Source of the DNA: Anaerolineae bacterium | Lineage (GTDB): Bacteria > Chloroflexota > Anaerolineae > Aggregatilineales > UBA3940 | Reading direction: 5' to 3' | Assembly: GCA_016926985.1 (NCBI GenBank) | Contig: JAFGNO010000132.1 | Location: 1 to 9,490, forward strand | DNA: 9,490 bases | Part shown: positions 1-6,563 of the stretch, in pieces | How the letters are laid out: the number at the start of each line of letters is the position of its first letter | Numbering within the stretch: position 1 is the stretch's first letter | Made by a program: the position numbers and the translations under genes | Notes under the pieces: model-generated | What the model was told of the DNA's origin: nothing | The model's database searches: none | What the model saw: the letters and a program-made list of their open reading frames with translations, nothing else

Positions 1-483
1 GCGCTCGGTTGGATTGACCAGATGCCGCGCATCATTGGTGTGCAGGCCGAGGGGTCTGCCGCCATGTACCATGCCTGGAAATCAGGGACCAACCCTGCTG
101 ATATGGCCCCCATTGACGCGCAGACCATTGCCGACAGCATCTCGGCTGGCCTGCCCCGCGACCGGATGAAGGCAATGAACGCTGTCACCCAGACCGAGGG
201 AGCCTATCTTACCGTGTCTGATGACGAGATTATTGCTGTCATCCCGGCCCTGGCTCGCAACACAGGCATTTTCGCTGAGCCTGCTGCTGCCGCCACCTAT
301 GCGGGGCTGCTCAAGGCTGTAGATACCGGGCTGGTCGGAGGTTCCGAGCGCGTGGTAGTGCTCATCACTGGCAATGGGTTGAAGGACATAACCTCAGCAC
401 AAAAATCCGTCCCGCAGGCTCCAGTGGTTGCCCCCAATCTGGTCGCGGTTGACCGTATTGTGAGTGAGATATTTAATCCCTGA
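1..483 (+). CDS. thrC: Threonine synthase, C-terminal part (5' end outside window)
   Basis: The reading frame is open from base 1 and ends at the TGA at 481-483, giving about 160 residues; the N-terminal part, with the PLP-binding lysine, lies upstream of the window. Threonine synthase is a cytoplasmic fold-type II PLP enzyme that converts O-phospho-L-homoserine to threonine and phosphate. The visible part reads like the family's C-terminal half: a VQAEGSAAMYHAW segment following a predicted beta strand, a conserved GIFAEPAAAATYAGL helix start, and a VVVLITGNGLKD strand-loop that corresponds to the TGxGLKD signature of threonine synthases. Other fold-II enzymes (threonine dehydratase, cysteine synthase) lack the GLKD ending, so threonine synthase is preferred. 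The next gene follows after 46 bases and has no obvious functional link to it. Confidence 0.88.
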   Translation, partial: ALGWIDQMPRIIGVQAEGSAAMYHAWKSGTNPADMAPIDAQTIADSISAGLPRDRMKAMNAVTQTEGAYLTVSDDEIIAVIPALARNTGIFAEPAAAATYAGLLKAVDTGLVGGSERVVVLITGNGLKDITSAQKSVPQAPVVAPNLVAVDRIVSEIFNP

Positions 484-529
484 CGGTGTAGAAAGAGTAT
501 CTACCAAGTAGTAAGAAGGTCAGATTACC

Positions 530-1474
530 ATGCCAACAATCTCGATAGTTGCCCCGGTGTATAACGAAGAGGGGAATCTCCATGTGCTGTACCAGCGTAT
601 CTCCGAGGTGATGGCTGCCTCCGGGGAAACATGGGAACTTGTCCTGATCGATGATGGTAGTAAAGACAATTCACCTGCCATCATGCGAGAACTCTATAAA
701 AGCGATCCAGAACACATCCGGGTGGTGTTTTTTGCCCGCAACTTTGGACACCAGATTGCCGTCTCCGCCGGGATGGACCATGCCGCAGGAGATGCTGTCG
801 TGCTGATCGATGCCGATCTGCAGGACCCGCCTGAAGTCATTTTGCAGTTGCTCGAAAAATGGCGTGAAGGCTACGAAGTGGTTTACGCGGTCCGGGCGGA
901 GCGTGAGGGCGAGACCTGGTTCAAACGTATCACAGCATCGCTGTTTTACCGCATCCTCTACGGCATCACCGACATCAGCATCCCGCTGGATACAGGCGAT
1001 TTTCGCCTCATGGATCGCTGTGTGGTTGAGGCGATCTCATCCATGCGCGAGCAGCAGCGCTTTATCCGGGGCATGGTGAGCTGGGTAGGCTTTCGCCAGA
1101 TTGGTGTGAATTACACCCGGCATGAACGTCATTCCGGCAAGACCAAATATACACTGCGCAAGATGATGCGCTTTGCCTGGGACGGCATTACCGGGTTTTC
1201 ATACTTTCCCCTCCAGATGGCGACTTATCTTGGTTTTTTCATCGCCGGGTTAAGCGCCCTGGCGATCCTCGTCGTGATCTACCTTCGCGCATTCACCGGG
1301 ACGCAGCCACTGGAAGGGCAGGCAACCACGCTGGTTATGGTTTTATTCCTGGGCAGCGTCCAGCTGATTTCGCTGGGAATTATCGGAGAATACCTCGGAC
1401 GGATATATAATGAAGTCAAAGAACGTCCACTGTATATTGTCCGCGAAAAACTGGGCATCATTGGGGATAAATAG
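530..1474 (+). CDS. Family 2 glycosyltransferase, polyprenyl-phosphate (DPM1/GtrB-like), membrane anchored
   Basis: A 314-residue protein with a cytoplasmic GT-A domain (about residues 1-225) and two C-terminal membrane segments (about 230-253 and 264-287). Visible motifs are the nucleotide-binding start ISIVAPVYNEEGN, DDGS at 41-44, the metal-binding DADLQDPP at 94-101, and QQRFIRG at 175-181, which is typical of the DPM1/GtrB/YkcC group. Such enzymes move a sugar from a nucleotide-sugar to undecaprenyl or dolichyl phosphate at the inner face of the membrane, supplying a lipid-linked donor for glycan or lipid modification. The sugar cannot be read from sequence. The length of just over 310 residues is normal for the two-TM group. 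A GAAGGT ribosome site at 515-520 lies 9 bases before the ATG. No partner flippase or GT-C transferase is seen in the window. Confidence 0.9.
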   Translation: MPTISIVAPVYNEEGNLHVLYQRISEVMAASGETWELVLIDDGSKDNSPAIMRELYKSDPEHIRVVFFARNFGHQIAVSAGMDHAAGDAVVLIDADLQDPPEVILQLLEKWREGYEVVYAVRAEREGETWFKRITASLFYRILYGITDISIPLDTGDFRLMDRCVVEAISSMREQQRFIRGMVSWVGFRQIGVNYTRHERHSGKTKYTLRKMMRFAWDGITGFSYFPLQMATYLGFFIAGLSALAILVVIYLRAFTGTQPLEGQATTLVMVLFLGSVQLISLGIIGEYLGRIYNEVKERPLYIVREKLGIIGDK

Positions 1475-1493
1475 ACTGCCCGGTAGATAAAAG

Positions 1494-1499
1494 AGGAGG
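1494..1499 (+). promoter_or_regulatory. Strong Shine-Dalgarno for the 89-residue protein
   Basis: A perfect AGGAGG placed 5 bases upstream of the ATG at 1505. It is the best ribosome site in the window and the main argument that this small frame is a true gene. Confidence 0.75.
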
Positions 1500-1504
1500 G
1501 AGCC

Positions 1505-1774
1505 ATGACTACTGACAATCCTGGCGTCGAGGATCTGCTCCAGCAGCATAAAACGGCACTGACTGAATATCGCCGGTGGGATGAAATAGTCAAGCAGCTG
1601 CTCAAAGGCAGGCGGGTCAAAGACCTTAACCAGGAAGACATGGAAGCCTACAAAATCGCTGCTGAGAAGCGTGATCTTGCTTATGACCAGATGCGCCATC
1701 TGGAGCGCGAACTGCTGGACGATATCCCTGGCGCATCCACTGAAGGATACACCCCCTATAAACCGGGCAGTTAA
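1505..1774 (+). CDS. Small charged helical protein, function unknown
   Basis: An 89-residue protein that I do not recognise. It has no signal peptide and no membrane segment. Residues of about 8-72 are rich in Glu, Lys, Arg, Gln and Leu with few helix breakers (for example AEKRDLAYDQMRHLERELL), which suggests two helices or a short coiled coil; the tail (about 74-89) is Pro/Gly/Tyr-rich and probably disordered. The gene is supported by a very strong Shine-Dalgarno (AGGAGG, 1494-1499, 5 bases before the ATG) and by its place 30 bases after the glycosyltransferase in the same direction, so it is probably co-transcribed with it. A role as a small soluble partner protein is possible, but nothing in the sequence fixes it. 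An overlapping reverse-strand reading frame covers the same stretch but has no comparable start signal. Confidence 0.72.
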   Translation: MTTDNPGVEDLLQQHKTALTEYRRWDEIVKQLLKGRRVKDLNQEDMEAYKIAAEKRDLAYDQMRHLERELLDDIPGASTEGYTPYKPGS

Positions 1775-1794
1775 CCTACTCTTTTTGCATGACG

Positions 1795-1813
1795 GGCTCT
1801 GCACGCAGGGGCC
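1795..1813 (+). other. Possible leader hairpin upstream of the PLP enzyme gene
   Basis: GGCTCTG (1795-1801) can pair with CAGGGGCC (1806-1813) around a CACG loop, with one bulged base and one G-T pair. It lies in the 74-base gap between the small protein and the PLP enzyme. The only T-run (1782-1786) comes before the stem on the + strand, so it does not look like a rho-independent terminator. It could be an RNA structure in a leader or chance. Confidence 0.2.
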
Positions 1814-1848
1814 ATGAATATCTATCACTTCAAGGAGAAACATCTTAA

Positions 1849-3258
1849 ATGACTGCCAGAAAGATCATCACAGGCCCGACCTTTAAAGAAATGCTTCACC
1901 CCGAAACCATCGATCCGGGTGTAAGAGCTGAGGCATTAAAGGCGATGGTGGAGGATCCGCTGGATCCCATTAACCTGTTTAACATCACCTGGAAAAACGA
2001 GCAGAATGAAATCTACTACCATGTTCTTCCCAGGGAACTCACCGGCGTGGACGCCAATATTGTTGTGCTCCACAGTGTGCACTTTCCCACCCGCAGCCAT
2101 AAAGTTGGCGCGACCTATTCCGTGGTGGTGGAAAAGGAACTGTTCGACGGCGTTGACCCGGCGGTGCATACCCTGGTCTGGCCCTCTACTGGCAATTATG
2201 GCATTGGCGGGGCCTTTGTGGGCTGCCGCATGAACTTTGATGGAATAGTGGTACTTCCTCAGGACATGAGTCGCGAGCGTTTTGAATATATTGAACGTCT
2301 CGGAGCGCGGGTGATTGCCACTCCCGGGTCAGAAAGTAATGTGAAAGAAATCTACGACAAAACCTGGGAGCTCAGGGAAGACCCCAACGTCCGCGTCCTG
2401 AACCAGTTTGAGGTAATGGGCAACTACCGATTCCACTATTATGTCACCGGTAATACGATCGCCGAGCTTGCTCAGGTCCTCCAGGAACGCGGTGTGGGTG
2501 CAGGGAAGATCAGCGCTTACGTCTCTGCAATGGGGTCGGGTGGCACCATTGCGGCGGGTGACCGCCTCAAGCAAATCTGGCCTGACCACAAGGTGGTTGG
2601 CCTTGAGCCAATCCAGTGCTCCACGATCTATAACAATGGCTATGGCTCACATCGCATTGAGGGTATTGGCGACAAGCATGTGACCTGGATCCACAATGTG
2701 TTCAACATGGATGCAGTAATGTGCATCGATGATATGGCTTGCCTGTATGGGTTGGCGCTGCTCACCGACCCGGTCGGGAAGGAAACGCTCGCCAAACGCT
2801 ATGGGGTGCCGGAAGCAGATGTGGAGAAGATGAGCGGCATCTTTGGCATTTCGAGCGTGTGCAATGTGCTGGGTGCCATCAAAACCGCGAAATACTATGA
2901 TATGGGCAAAGACGATGTGATCATCACCATCTGCACCGACGCCATTGACCGCTACTACTCGGTGATGGACTGGCTCGAATCGGTGGAGGGTAGGATGGAC
3001 GAACCTCTTGCTGCCCACCGGATGGCCACTACCTTCCACGGGCAAAAAACCGACTACATCTCGGAAGGCACCGTTGAGAGCCGCGAGCGCTGGCACAACC
3101 TGAAGTACTACACCTGGGTCGAGCAGCAGGCCAAGACCGTTGAGGAACTGGATGCACAGCGCGACCCGGCCTGGTGGCACGAGCACCAGCAGATGGTAGT
3201 GAAGATTGACGATGCGATTATCGCATTTCGCAAGGAACATCATATTCACGGCGAGTGA
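1849..3258 (+). CDS. Fold-type II PLP-dependent enzyme (cysteine synthase/threonine synthase superfamily), unknown substrate
   Basis: A 469-residue cytoplasmic protein of the tryptophan-synthase-beta fold. Seen in order: an N-terminal stretch of about 60 residues; a likely Schiff-base lysine, K85, in RSHKVGATYS; the substrate-binding loop STGNYG at 113-118; a Rossmann-like second strand with LGARVIATPG at 151-160; the phosphate-binding glycine loop GSGGT at 229-233; and ICTDAID at 361-367, near where this superfamily contacts the PLP ring nitrogen. The core should end near residue 375. A further 95 or so residues, rich in Trp, His, Glu and Arg, follow; ordinary cysteine synthases are about 300-330 residues and lack them. 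The reaction is probably beta-elimination or beta-replacement on an amino acid, but the substrate is unknown. Automatic labels such as cysteine synthase should be treated with care. AAGGAG at 1832-1837 lies 11 bases before the ATG. Its stop overlaps the next gene, implying translational coupling. Confidence 0.85.
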   Translation: MTARKIITGPTFKEMLHPETIDPGVRAEALKAMVEDPLDPINLFNITWKNEQNEIYYHVLPRELTGVDANIVVLHSVHFPTRSHKVGATYSVVVEKELFDGVDPAVHTLVWPSTGNYGIGGAFVGCRMNFDGIVVLPQDMSRERFEYIERLGARVIATPGSESNVKEIYDKTWELREDPNVRVLNQFEVMGNYRFHYYVTGNTIAELAQVLQERGVGAGKISAYVSAMGSGGTIAAGDRLKQIWPDHKVVGLEPIQCSTIYNNGYGSHRIEGIGDKHVTWIHNVFNMDAVMCIDDMACLYGLALLTDPVGKETLAKRYGVPEADVEKMSGIFGISSVCNVLGAIKTAKYYDMGKDDVIITICTDAIDRYYSVMDWLESVEGRMDEPLAAHRMATTFHGQKTDYISEGTVESRERWHNLKYYTWVEQQAKTVEELDAQRDPAWWHEHQQMVVKIDDAIIAFRKEHHIHGE

Positions 3259-3689
3259 TGTTTCCTGAAGACCGGGTGCTGGTGGCTGTGATGCCCTATC
3301 CGCGCGACCTGGAAATAGCGCGCGATCAACACTGGTATCGCGTGCCGGTCAAATATGCCCCTTCGGGCATTCATGCGGAATATATCGCCTTCTACTTTAC
3401 GAAGGCCTTTGGTGAGGAGCTTCGTTGGGCAATCCACTACTATGCACGGCGCACCGGGCATGAACTGGTGCGCCGTGTTGATCTGCTGCCGGATGAACCC
3501 AACCACCCGCGTGCCCAGGACCAGTATTACAAGCTTCAGCTTGGCACACTGCGGGGGAAAAACCCGCCAATTGTCAGCAATCGCTACCGGAGGATAACGT
3601 TCATCCAGACCAGCTGGGAGTGTTTCAACAGAGCAACAGAGATGCACGATCTGGTTTTGAAGCCCGGCCCTGCACATGAAATGAGGTAA
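3255..3689 (+). CDS. Conserved-looking protein of unknown function
   Basis: A 144-residue protein if the GTG at 3255 is the start, or 143 if the ATG at 3258 is used. The second choice makes a TGATG junction with the PLP enzyme stop and is at least as likely. No signal peptide or membrane segment is seen. The composition is typical of a folded alpha/beta protein rich in Arg, Tyr, Trp and His. Landmarks are QHWYRVPVKYAP (25-36), EYIAFYFTKAFGEE (42-55), LLPDEPNHPRA (77-87), YYKLQLG (91-97), and SNRYRRITFIQTS (108-120). From memory, this pattern (WYRIP..., AFYQTKAFGEE, LLPDEP, RWRRITFIPT) recurs in uncharacterised proteins of Chloroflexi and cyanobacteria, but I cannot give a family accession or function. 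Overlap with the PLP gene and a 2-base gap to the amidohydrolase put it firmly in a three-gene operon, so it may serve the same process. Confidence 0.82.
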   Translation: MMFPEDRVLVAVMPYPRDLEIARDQHWYRVPVKYAPSGIHAEYIAFYFTKAFGEELRWAIHYYARRTGHELVRRVDLLPDEPNHPRAQDQYYKLQLGTLRGKNPPIVSNRYRRITFIQTSWECFNRATEMHDLVLKPGPAHEMR

Positions 3690-3691
3690 TT

Positions 3692-5053
3692 ATGGCTGAA
3701 TCGCTTTTGATCACAAACGGTACAGTTGTAACCTGGCAACCGGATAATGACCTGATCGAAGACGGGGCTGTTTTTATCCAGGATGGCGTAATTGCTGACA
3801 TCGGCGATTGGCAGGCTTTGCAGCAACACTATCCCGACTCCGAGACGCTTGACGCCGGGGGGCAGCTGATCATGCCGGGCAATATCTGCGCCCATACGCA
3901 TTTTTATGGCGCTTTTGCCCGGGGGATGGCGATCCCCGGTAAGCCTCCCAAAGACTTCTCGGAAATTCTGGAGCGCCTCTGGTGGCCCCTGGATCAGGCT
4001 CTGGATGAAGAAGCGGTCAGGTACAGCACGCTGGTTTGCCTAGTGGACGCTATCAAGCATGGCACCACTACCCTGATTGATCACCACGCCAGTCCCAACG
4101 CCCTGGCGGGATCGCTGGACGTGATTGCTGGTGCAGTTAACGAAGCAGGGCTTCGCGCCGTTTTATGCTATGAGGTGACCGACCGCTACGGAGCCGAATC
4201 GTCCCGTCAGAGCATTGAGGAAAATGTGCGCTTCCTGAAGGCGGTGGGTGCGCATGAGCGCATCGCGGCCACTTTTGGCCTGCACGCCTCATTAACGGTC
4301 TCAGACGAAACGCTGCAAGCCTGCTCAGATGCCGCCAGAGGCATGGATACAGGGTTTCATATCCATGTCGCTGAGCATGAAGCAGATGAATACGACAGCC
4401 TGCACCGGTACGGCAAGCGGGTTATCGACCGCCTGCTTGATGCGGGAATCCTGGGAGATAAGACCATTGTGGCGCACTGCATTCACATTGATACCCGCGA
4501 GGCTGACATCCTCCGGGAAACCGGAACGTGGGTCACCCACCAGCCGCGCTCAAATATGAACAACGCGGTTGGCGCTGCCGATATTGATGGCATGCTCCGC
4601 GCCGGGATCAAAGTCTGCCTGGGTAACGATGGGTTCAGCAACAATATGTGGGCGGACTGGAAAACAGCCTATCTGCTCCACAAAGTCTGGAACCGCGATC
4701 CGCGCCGGGCGGATGGGATGAACATCGTCCAGATGGGGGTCCACAACAACGCGGCGCTGGCTGGTGTGTTTTTCCCGGACGCCGCGCCTGGACTGCTTAC
4801 CCAGGGCGCAGCAGGCGATGTGATCCTGGTGGATTATCATCCGACCACGCCGCTGACTGCCGGAAACCTGCCCTGGCACATTCTGTTTGGCTTCGAATCA
4901 TCCATGGTAACTACCACCATTGTCGCCGGAGAGGTGCTGATGCGTGATCGCAGGCTTCTCACGCTGGATGAGGCAGCAATCACCGAAAAATCGCGGGAGA
5001 TTGTCCCGGCGATATGGGAACGCTACCGGCAGTTTGTGCGGAAGGCCCTTTAG
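3692..5053 (+). CDS. ssnA: Metal-dependent amidohydrolase, SsnA-like (TRZ/ATZ/guanine deaminase group)
   Basis: A 453-residue cytoplasmic TIM-barrel hydrolase, the usual length for the group. A small beta domain (about 1-58) leads to the barrel. Metal and catalytic residues can be read from the family pattern: H68 and H70 in HTHF, H225 and E228 in HVAEHE, H262 in VAHCIH, and D313 in GNDG. The stretch WWPLDQALDEEAVRYS (97-112) and IDHHASP (129-135), and RSNMNN at 286-291, resemble E. coli SsnA, which belongs to the poorly understood ygeW-ygfK-ssnA purine/amino-acid degradation region, more than they do S-adenosylhomocysteine deaminase. The enzyme should hydrolyse or deaminate a heterocycle or amidine; the exact substrate is unknown. 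An AGGT ribosome site (3684-3687) sits inside the end of the preceding gene. Other options are atrazine/melamine-type hydrolase or a deaminase acting on a pterin or purine. Confidence 0.83.
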   Translation: MAESLLITNGTVVTWQPDNDLIEDGAVFIQDGVIADIGDWQALQQHYPDSETLDAGGQLIMPGNICAHTHFYGAFARGMAIPGKPPKDFSEILERLWWPLDQALDEEAVRYSTLVCLVDAIKHGTTTLIDHHASPNALAGSLDVIAGAVNEAGLRAVLCYEVTDRYGAESSRQSIEENVRFLKAVGAHERIAATFGLHASLTVSDETLQACSDAARGMDTGFHIHVAEHEADEYDSLHRYGKRVIDRLLDAGILGDKTIVAHCIHIDTREADILRETGTWVTHQPRSNMNNAVGAADIDGMLRAGIKVCLGNDGFSNNMWADWKTAYLLHKVWNRDPRRADGMNIVQMGVHNNAALAGVFFPDAAPGLLTQGAAGDVILVDYHPTTPLTAGNLPWHILFGFESSMVTTTIVAGEVLMRDRRLLTLDEAAITEKSREIVPAIWERYRQFVRKAL

Positions 5054-5090
5054 GCAGATACGATCACAGCATCCATACTACCTTCGCGAT

Positions 5091-5096
5091 GAGGAG
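5091..5096 (+). promoter_or_regulatory. Ribosome site fixing the npdG start at 5103
   Basis: GAGGAG lies 6 bases before the ATG at 5103. The frame stays open upstream to 4944, inside the amidohydrolase gene, but the ribosome site and the family's N-terminus (the dinucleotide-binding GGTG loop close to residue 12) both place the start at 5103. Confidence 0.75.
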
Positions 5097-5102
5097 CAAT
5101 AC

Positions 5103-5768
5103 ATGACCAATGCAAAAGTAACAATCGCAGTGCTGGGCGGCACCGGCAGCGAGGGCAGTGGGCTCGCATTTCGCTGGGCGCATGCCGGGCATAATGTCAT
5201 CATTGGGTCACGTGCGCTGGAAAAGGCGCAACGTGTTGCCGAGGAACTCAATGATCTTTTGGGGAGTGCATCTATCCTGGGCATGACCAACGAAGACGCG
5301 GCCCAACGGGCCGACGTGATCGTCCTGACTGTTCCCTATGCCGCGCACAAACCAACGCTGGAAAGCGTGAAAGACCATGTCCAGGGCAAGGTGCTGGTCG
5401 ATGTGACGGTACCCCTCAATCCACCCAAAGTTACACGGGTACAGCTCCCTGGCGGGCGCACCGCTGCGGAAGAAGCCCAGGCTCTGCTGGGCGACGGCGT
5501 GAAAGTGGTCTCGGCGTTCCAGAACATCTCAGCATCACACCTGAAAGACCTGGATCATGCCATTGACTGTGATGTGCTGATCACAGGCGATGACGCCGAA
5601 GCAAAACAGGGGGTGATCGAACTGGCGGAAGCTGCGGGGATGCGCGGCATCAATGCCGGGCCGCTGGCTAACGCAATCGTGGCCGAAAGCCTCACCCCGC
5701 TGCTGATCGGGCTGAATAAGCGCTATAAGGTTCCCGGAGCGGGTATCCGAATCACAGGCATCGATTGA
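5103..5768 (+). CDS. npdG: F420-dependent NADP+ oxidoreductase (F420:NADP reductase)
   Basis: A 221-residue soluble Rossmann protein, close to the length of archaeal Fno. It transfers hydride between NADP(H) and coenzyme F420, and in bacteria it probably supplies reduced F420 from NADPH. Visible features are the dinucleotide loop LGGTGSEGSGLA (11-22), GSR at 35-37 suited to the NADP 2'-phosphate, the MTNEDAA segment (61-67), SAFQNISA (137-144) in the F420-binding area, ITGDD (160-164), INAGPLANA (183-191) and ESLTPLLIG (195-203), the last two being hallmarks of the Fno/NpdG family. The gene follows the amidohydrolase after 49 bases and precedes cofE by 3 bases, so synthesis and use of F420 are encoded together. 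Pyrroline-carboxylate reductase-like proteins share the fold but not the C-terminal motifs. Confidence 0.92.
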   Translation: MTNAKVTIAVLGGTGSEGSGLAFRWAHAGHNVIIGSRALEKAQRVAEELNDLLGSASILGMTNEDAAQRADVIVLTVPYAAHKPTLESVKDHVQGKVLVDVTVPLNPPKVTRVQLPGGRTAAEEAQALLGDGVKVVSAFQNISASHLKDLDHAIDCDVLITGDDAEAKQGVIELAEAAGMRGINAGPLANAIVAESLTPLLIGLNKRYKVPGAGIRITGID

Positions 5769-5771
5769 CCT

Positions 5772-6533
5772 ATGTCGCAGGTAGAGATTATTGGTGTTAC
5801 CGGCATCCCGTTGATCGAAACCGGGGATGATCTTGCCGGGATCATCAGCAAGGCACTGAATGGCAACGGATTATCCCTGCTCGCAGGTGATGTTGTTGCC
5901 ATTACCTCGAAAATTGTTTCGAAATCAGAAGGGCGCTGGGTTGACCTGGACAGCGTTGAGCCGGACGATAGAGCCCGACAGGTTGCAGGCGAATGTGGGA
6001 AAGACCCGCGTGAGGTGGCCCTGATCCTCGGTGAAGCAGCGCGCATTTCACGCATGCGGCAGGGTGTGCTGATTGTTCAACATAAACACGGCTATGTTTG
6101 CGCCAATGCCGGGATGGATCATTCAAACACCCGCCCGGGCGAAAACTGGCGGCTGCTGCTCCCGGATAACCCCGACCGGTCTGCTCAACGGCTTCGCCAG
6201 CAACTGAGCATACGCTATGATGTACCCTGCGCTGTTGTGATCTGCGACAGCCACGGACGCCCCTTCAGATTGGGAACTGTTGGCGTGGCAGTTGGCGCTG
6301 CCGGGCTGCCTGCCCTGTGGGACAAACGCGGCACGCCCGACCTGTTCGGAACCAGGCTTCGGGTGACAGAGATCGGCTTTGCCGATGAGATCGCCGCCAC
6401 TGCAGGGCTGGTCATGGGCCAGGCGGCTGAATCCATCCCGGTGGTCATCATTCGCGGGTTGTCTTACCCGGTCGATGACAAATCAACCGCCTCCGATCTG
6501 GTTCGCCCAGAAGCGTTGGATTTGTACAGGTAA
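5772..6533 (+). CDS. cofE: Coenzyme F420-0:L-glutamate ligase
   Basis: A 253-residue protein matching stand-alone CofE in length. It adds L-glutamate to F420-0 using GTP, giving F420-1 and longer gamma-linked tails, in the cytoplasm. Family landmarks are GDVVAITSKIVSKSEGR (39-55) at the N-terminus, ANAGMDHSNTRPGE (111-124) with the metal-binding Asp, VVICDSHGRPFR (155-166), GTVGVAVGAAGLPAL (168-182) and a C-terminal FADEIAATAGLVMGQAAE (203-220). Actinobacterial FbiB carries a second, nitroreductase-like domain after this one; here the protein ends without it. Only 3 bases separate it from npdG and no clear ribosome site is seen, so it is probably translated by coupling. Confidence 0.95.
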   Translation: MSQVEIIGVTGIPLIETGDDLAGIISKALNGNGLSLLAGDVVAITSKIVSKSEGRWVDLDSVEPDDRARQVAGECGKDPREVALILGEAARISRMRQGVLIVQHKHGYVCANAGMDHSNTRPGENWRLLLPDNPDRSAQRLRQQLSIRYDVPCAVVICDSHGRPFRLGTVGVAVGAAGLPALWDKRGTPDLFGTRLRVTEIGFADEIAATAGLVMGQAAESIPVVIIRGLSYPVDDKSTASDLVRPEALDLYR

Positions 6534-6563
6534 GGCCTTTCATCTGACGGTTAGATTGACACC

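Noticed and set aside
488..504. Short inverted repeat GTAGA...TCTAC between thrC and the glycosyltransferase gene
   Set aside because: Only 5 base pairs with a 7-base loop and no T-run; too weak for a terminator or operator call.
2647..3249. A 200-codon reverse-strand open frame
   Set aside because: It is fully inside the PLP enzyme gene, has a His/Val-rich composition typical of an antisense shadow, and has no family features.
1849..3258. Naming the PLP enzyme as cysteine synthase or as diaminopropionate ammonia-lyase (ygeX)
   Set aside because: Although an SsnA-like gene is close, the lysine motif and the length do not match the patterns I know for those enzymes, so the substrate was left open.
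4944..5102. In-frame upstream extension of npdG by 53 codons
   Set aside because: It overlaps the amidohydrolase end, contains no Rossmann features, and a good GAGGAG site with the family's normal N-terminus supports the start at 5103.
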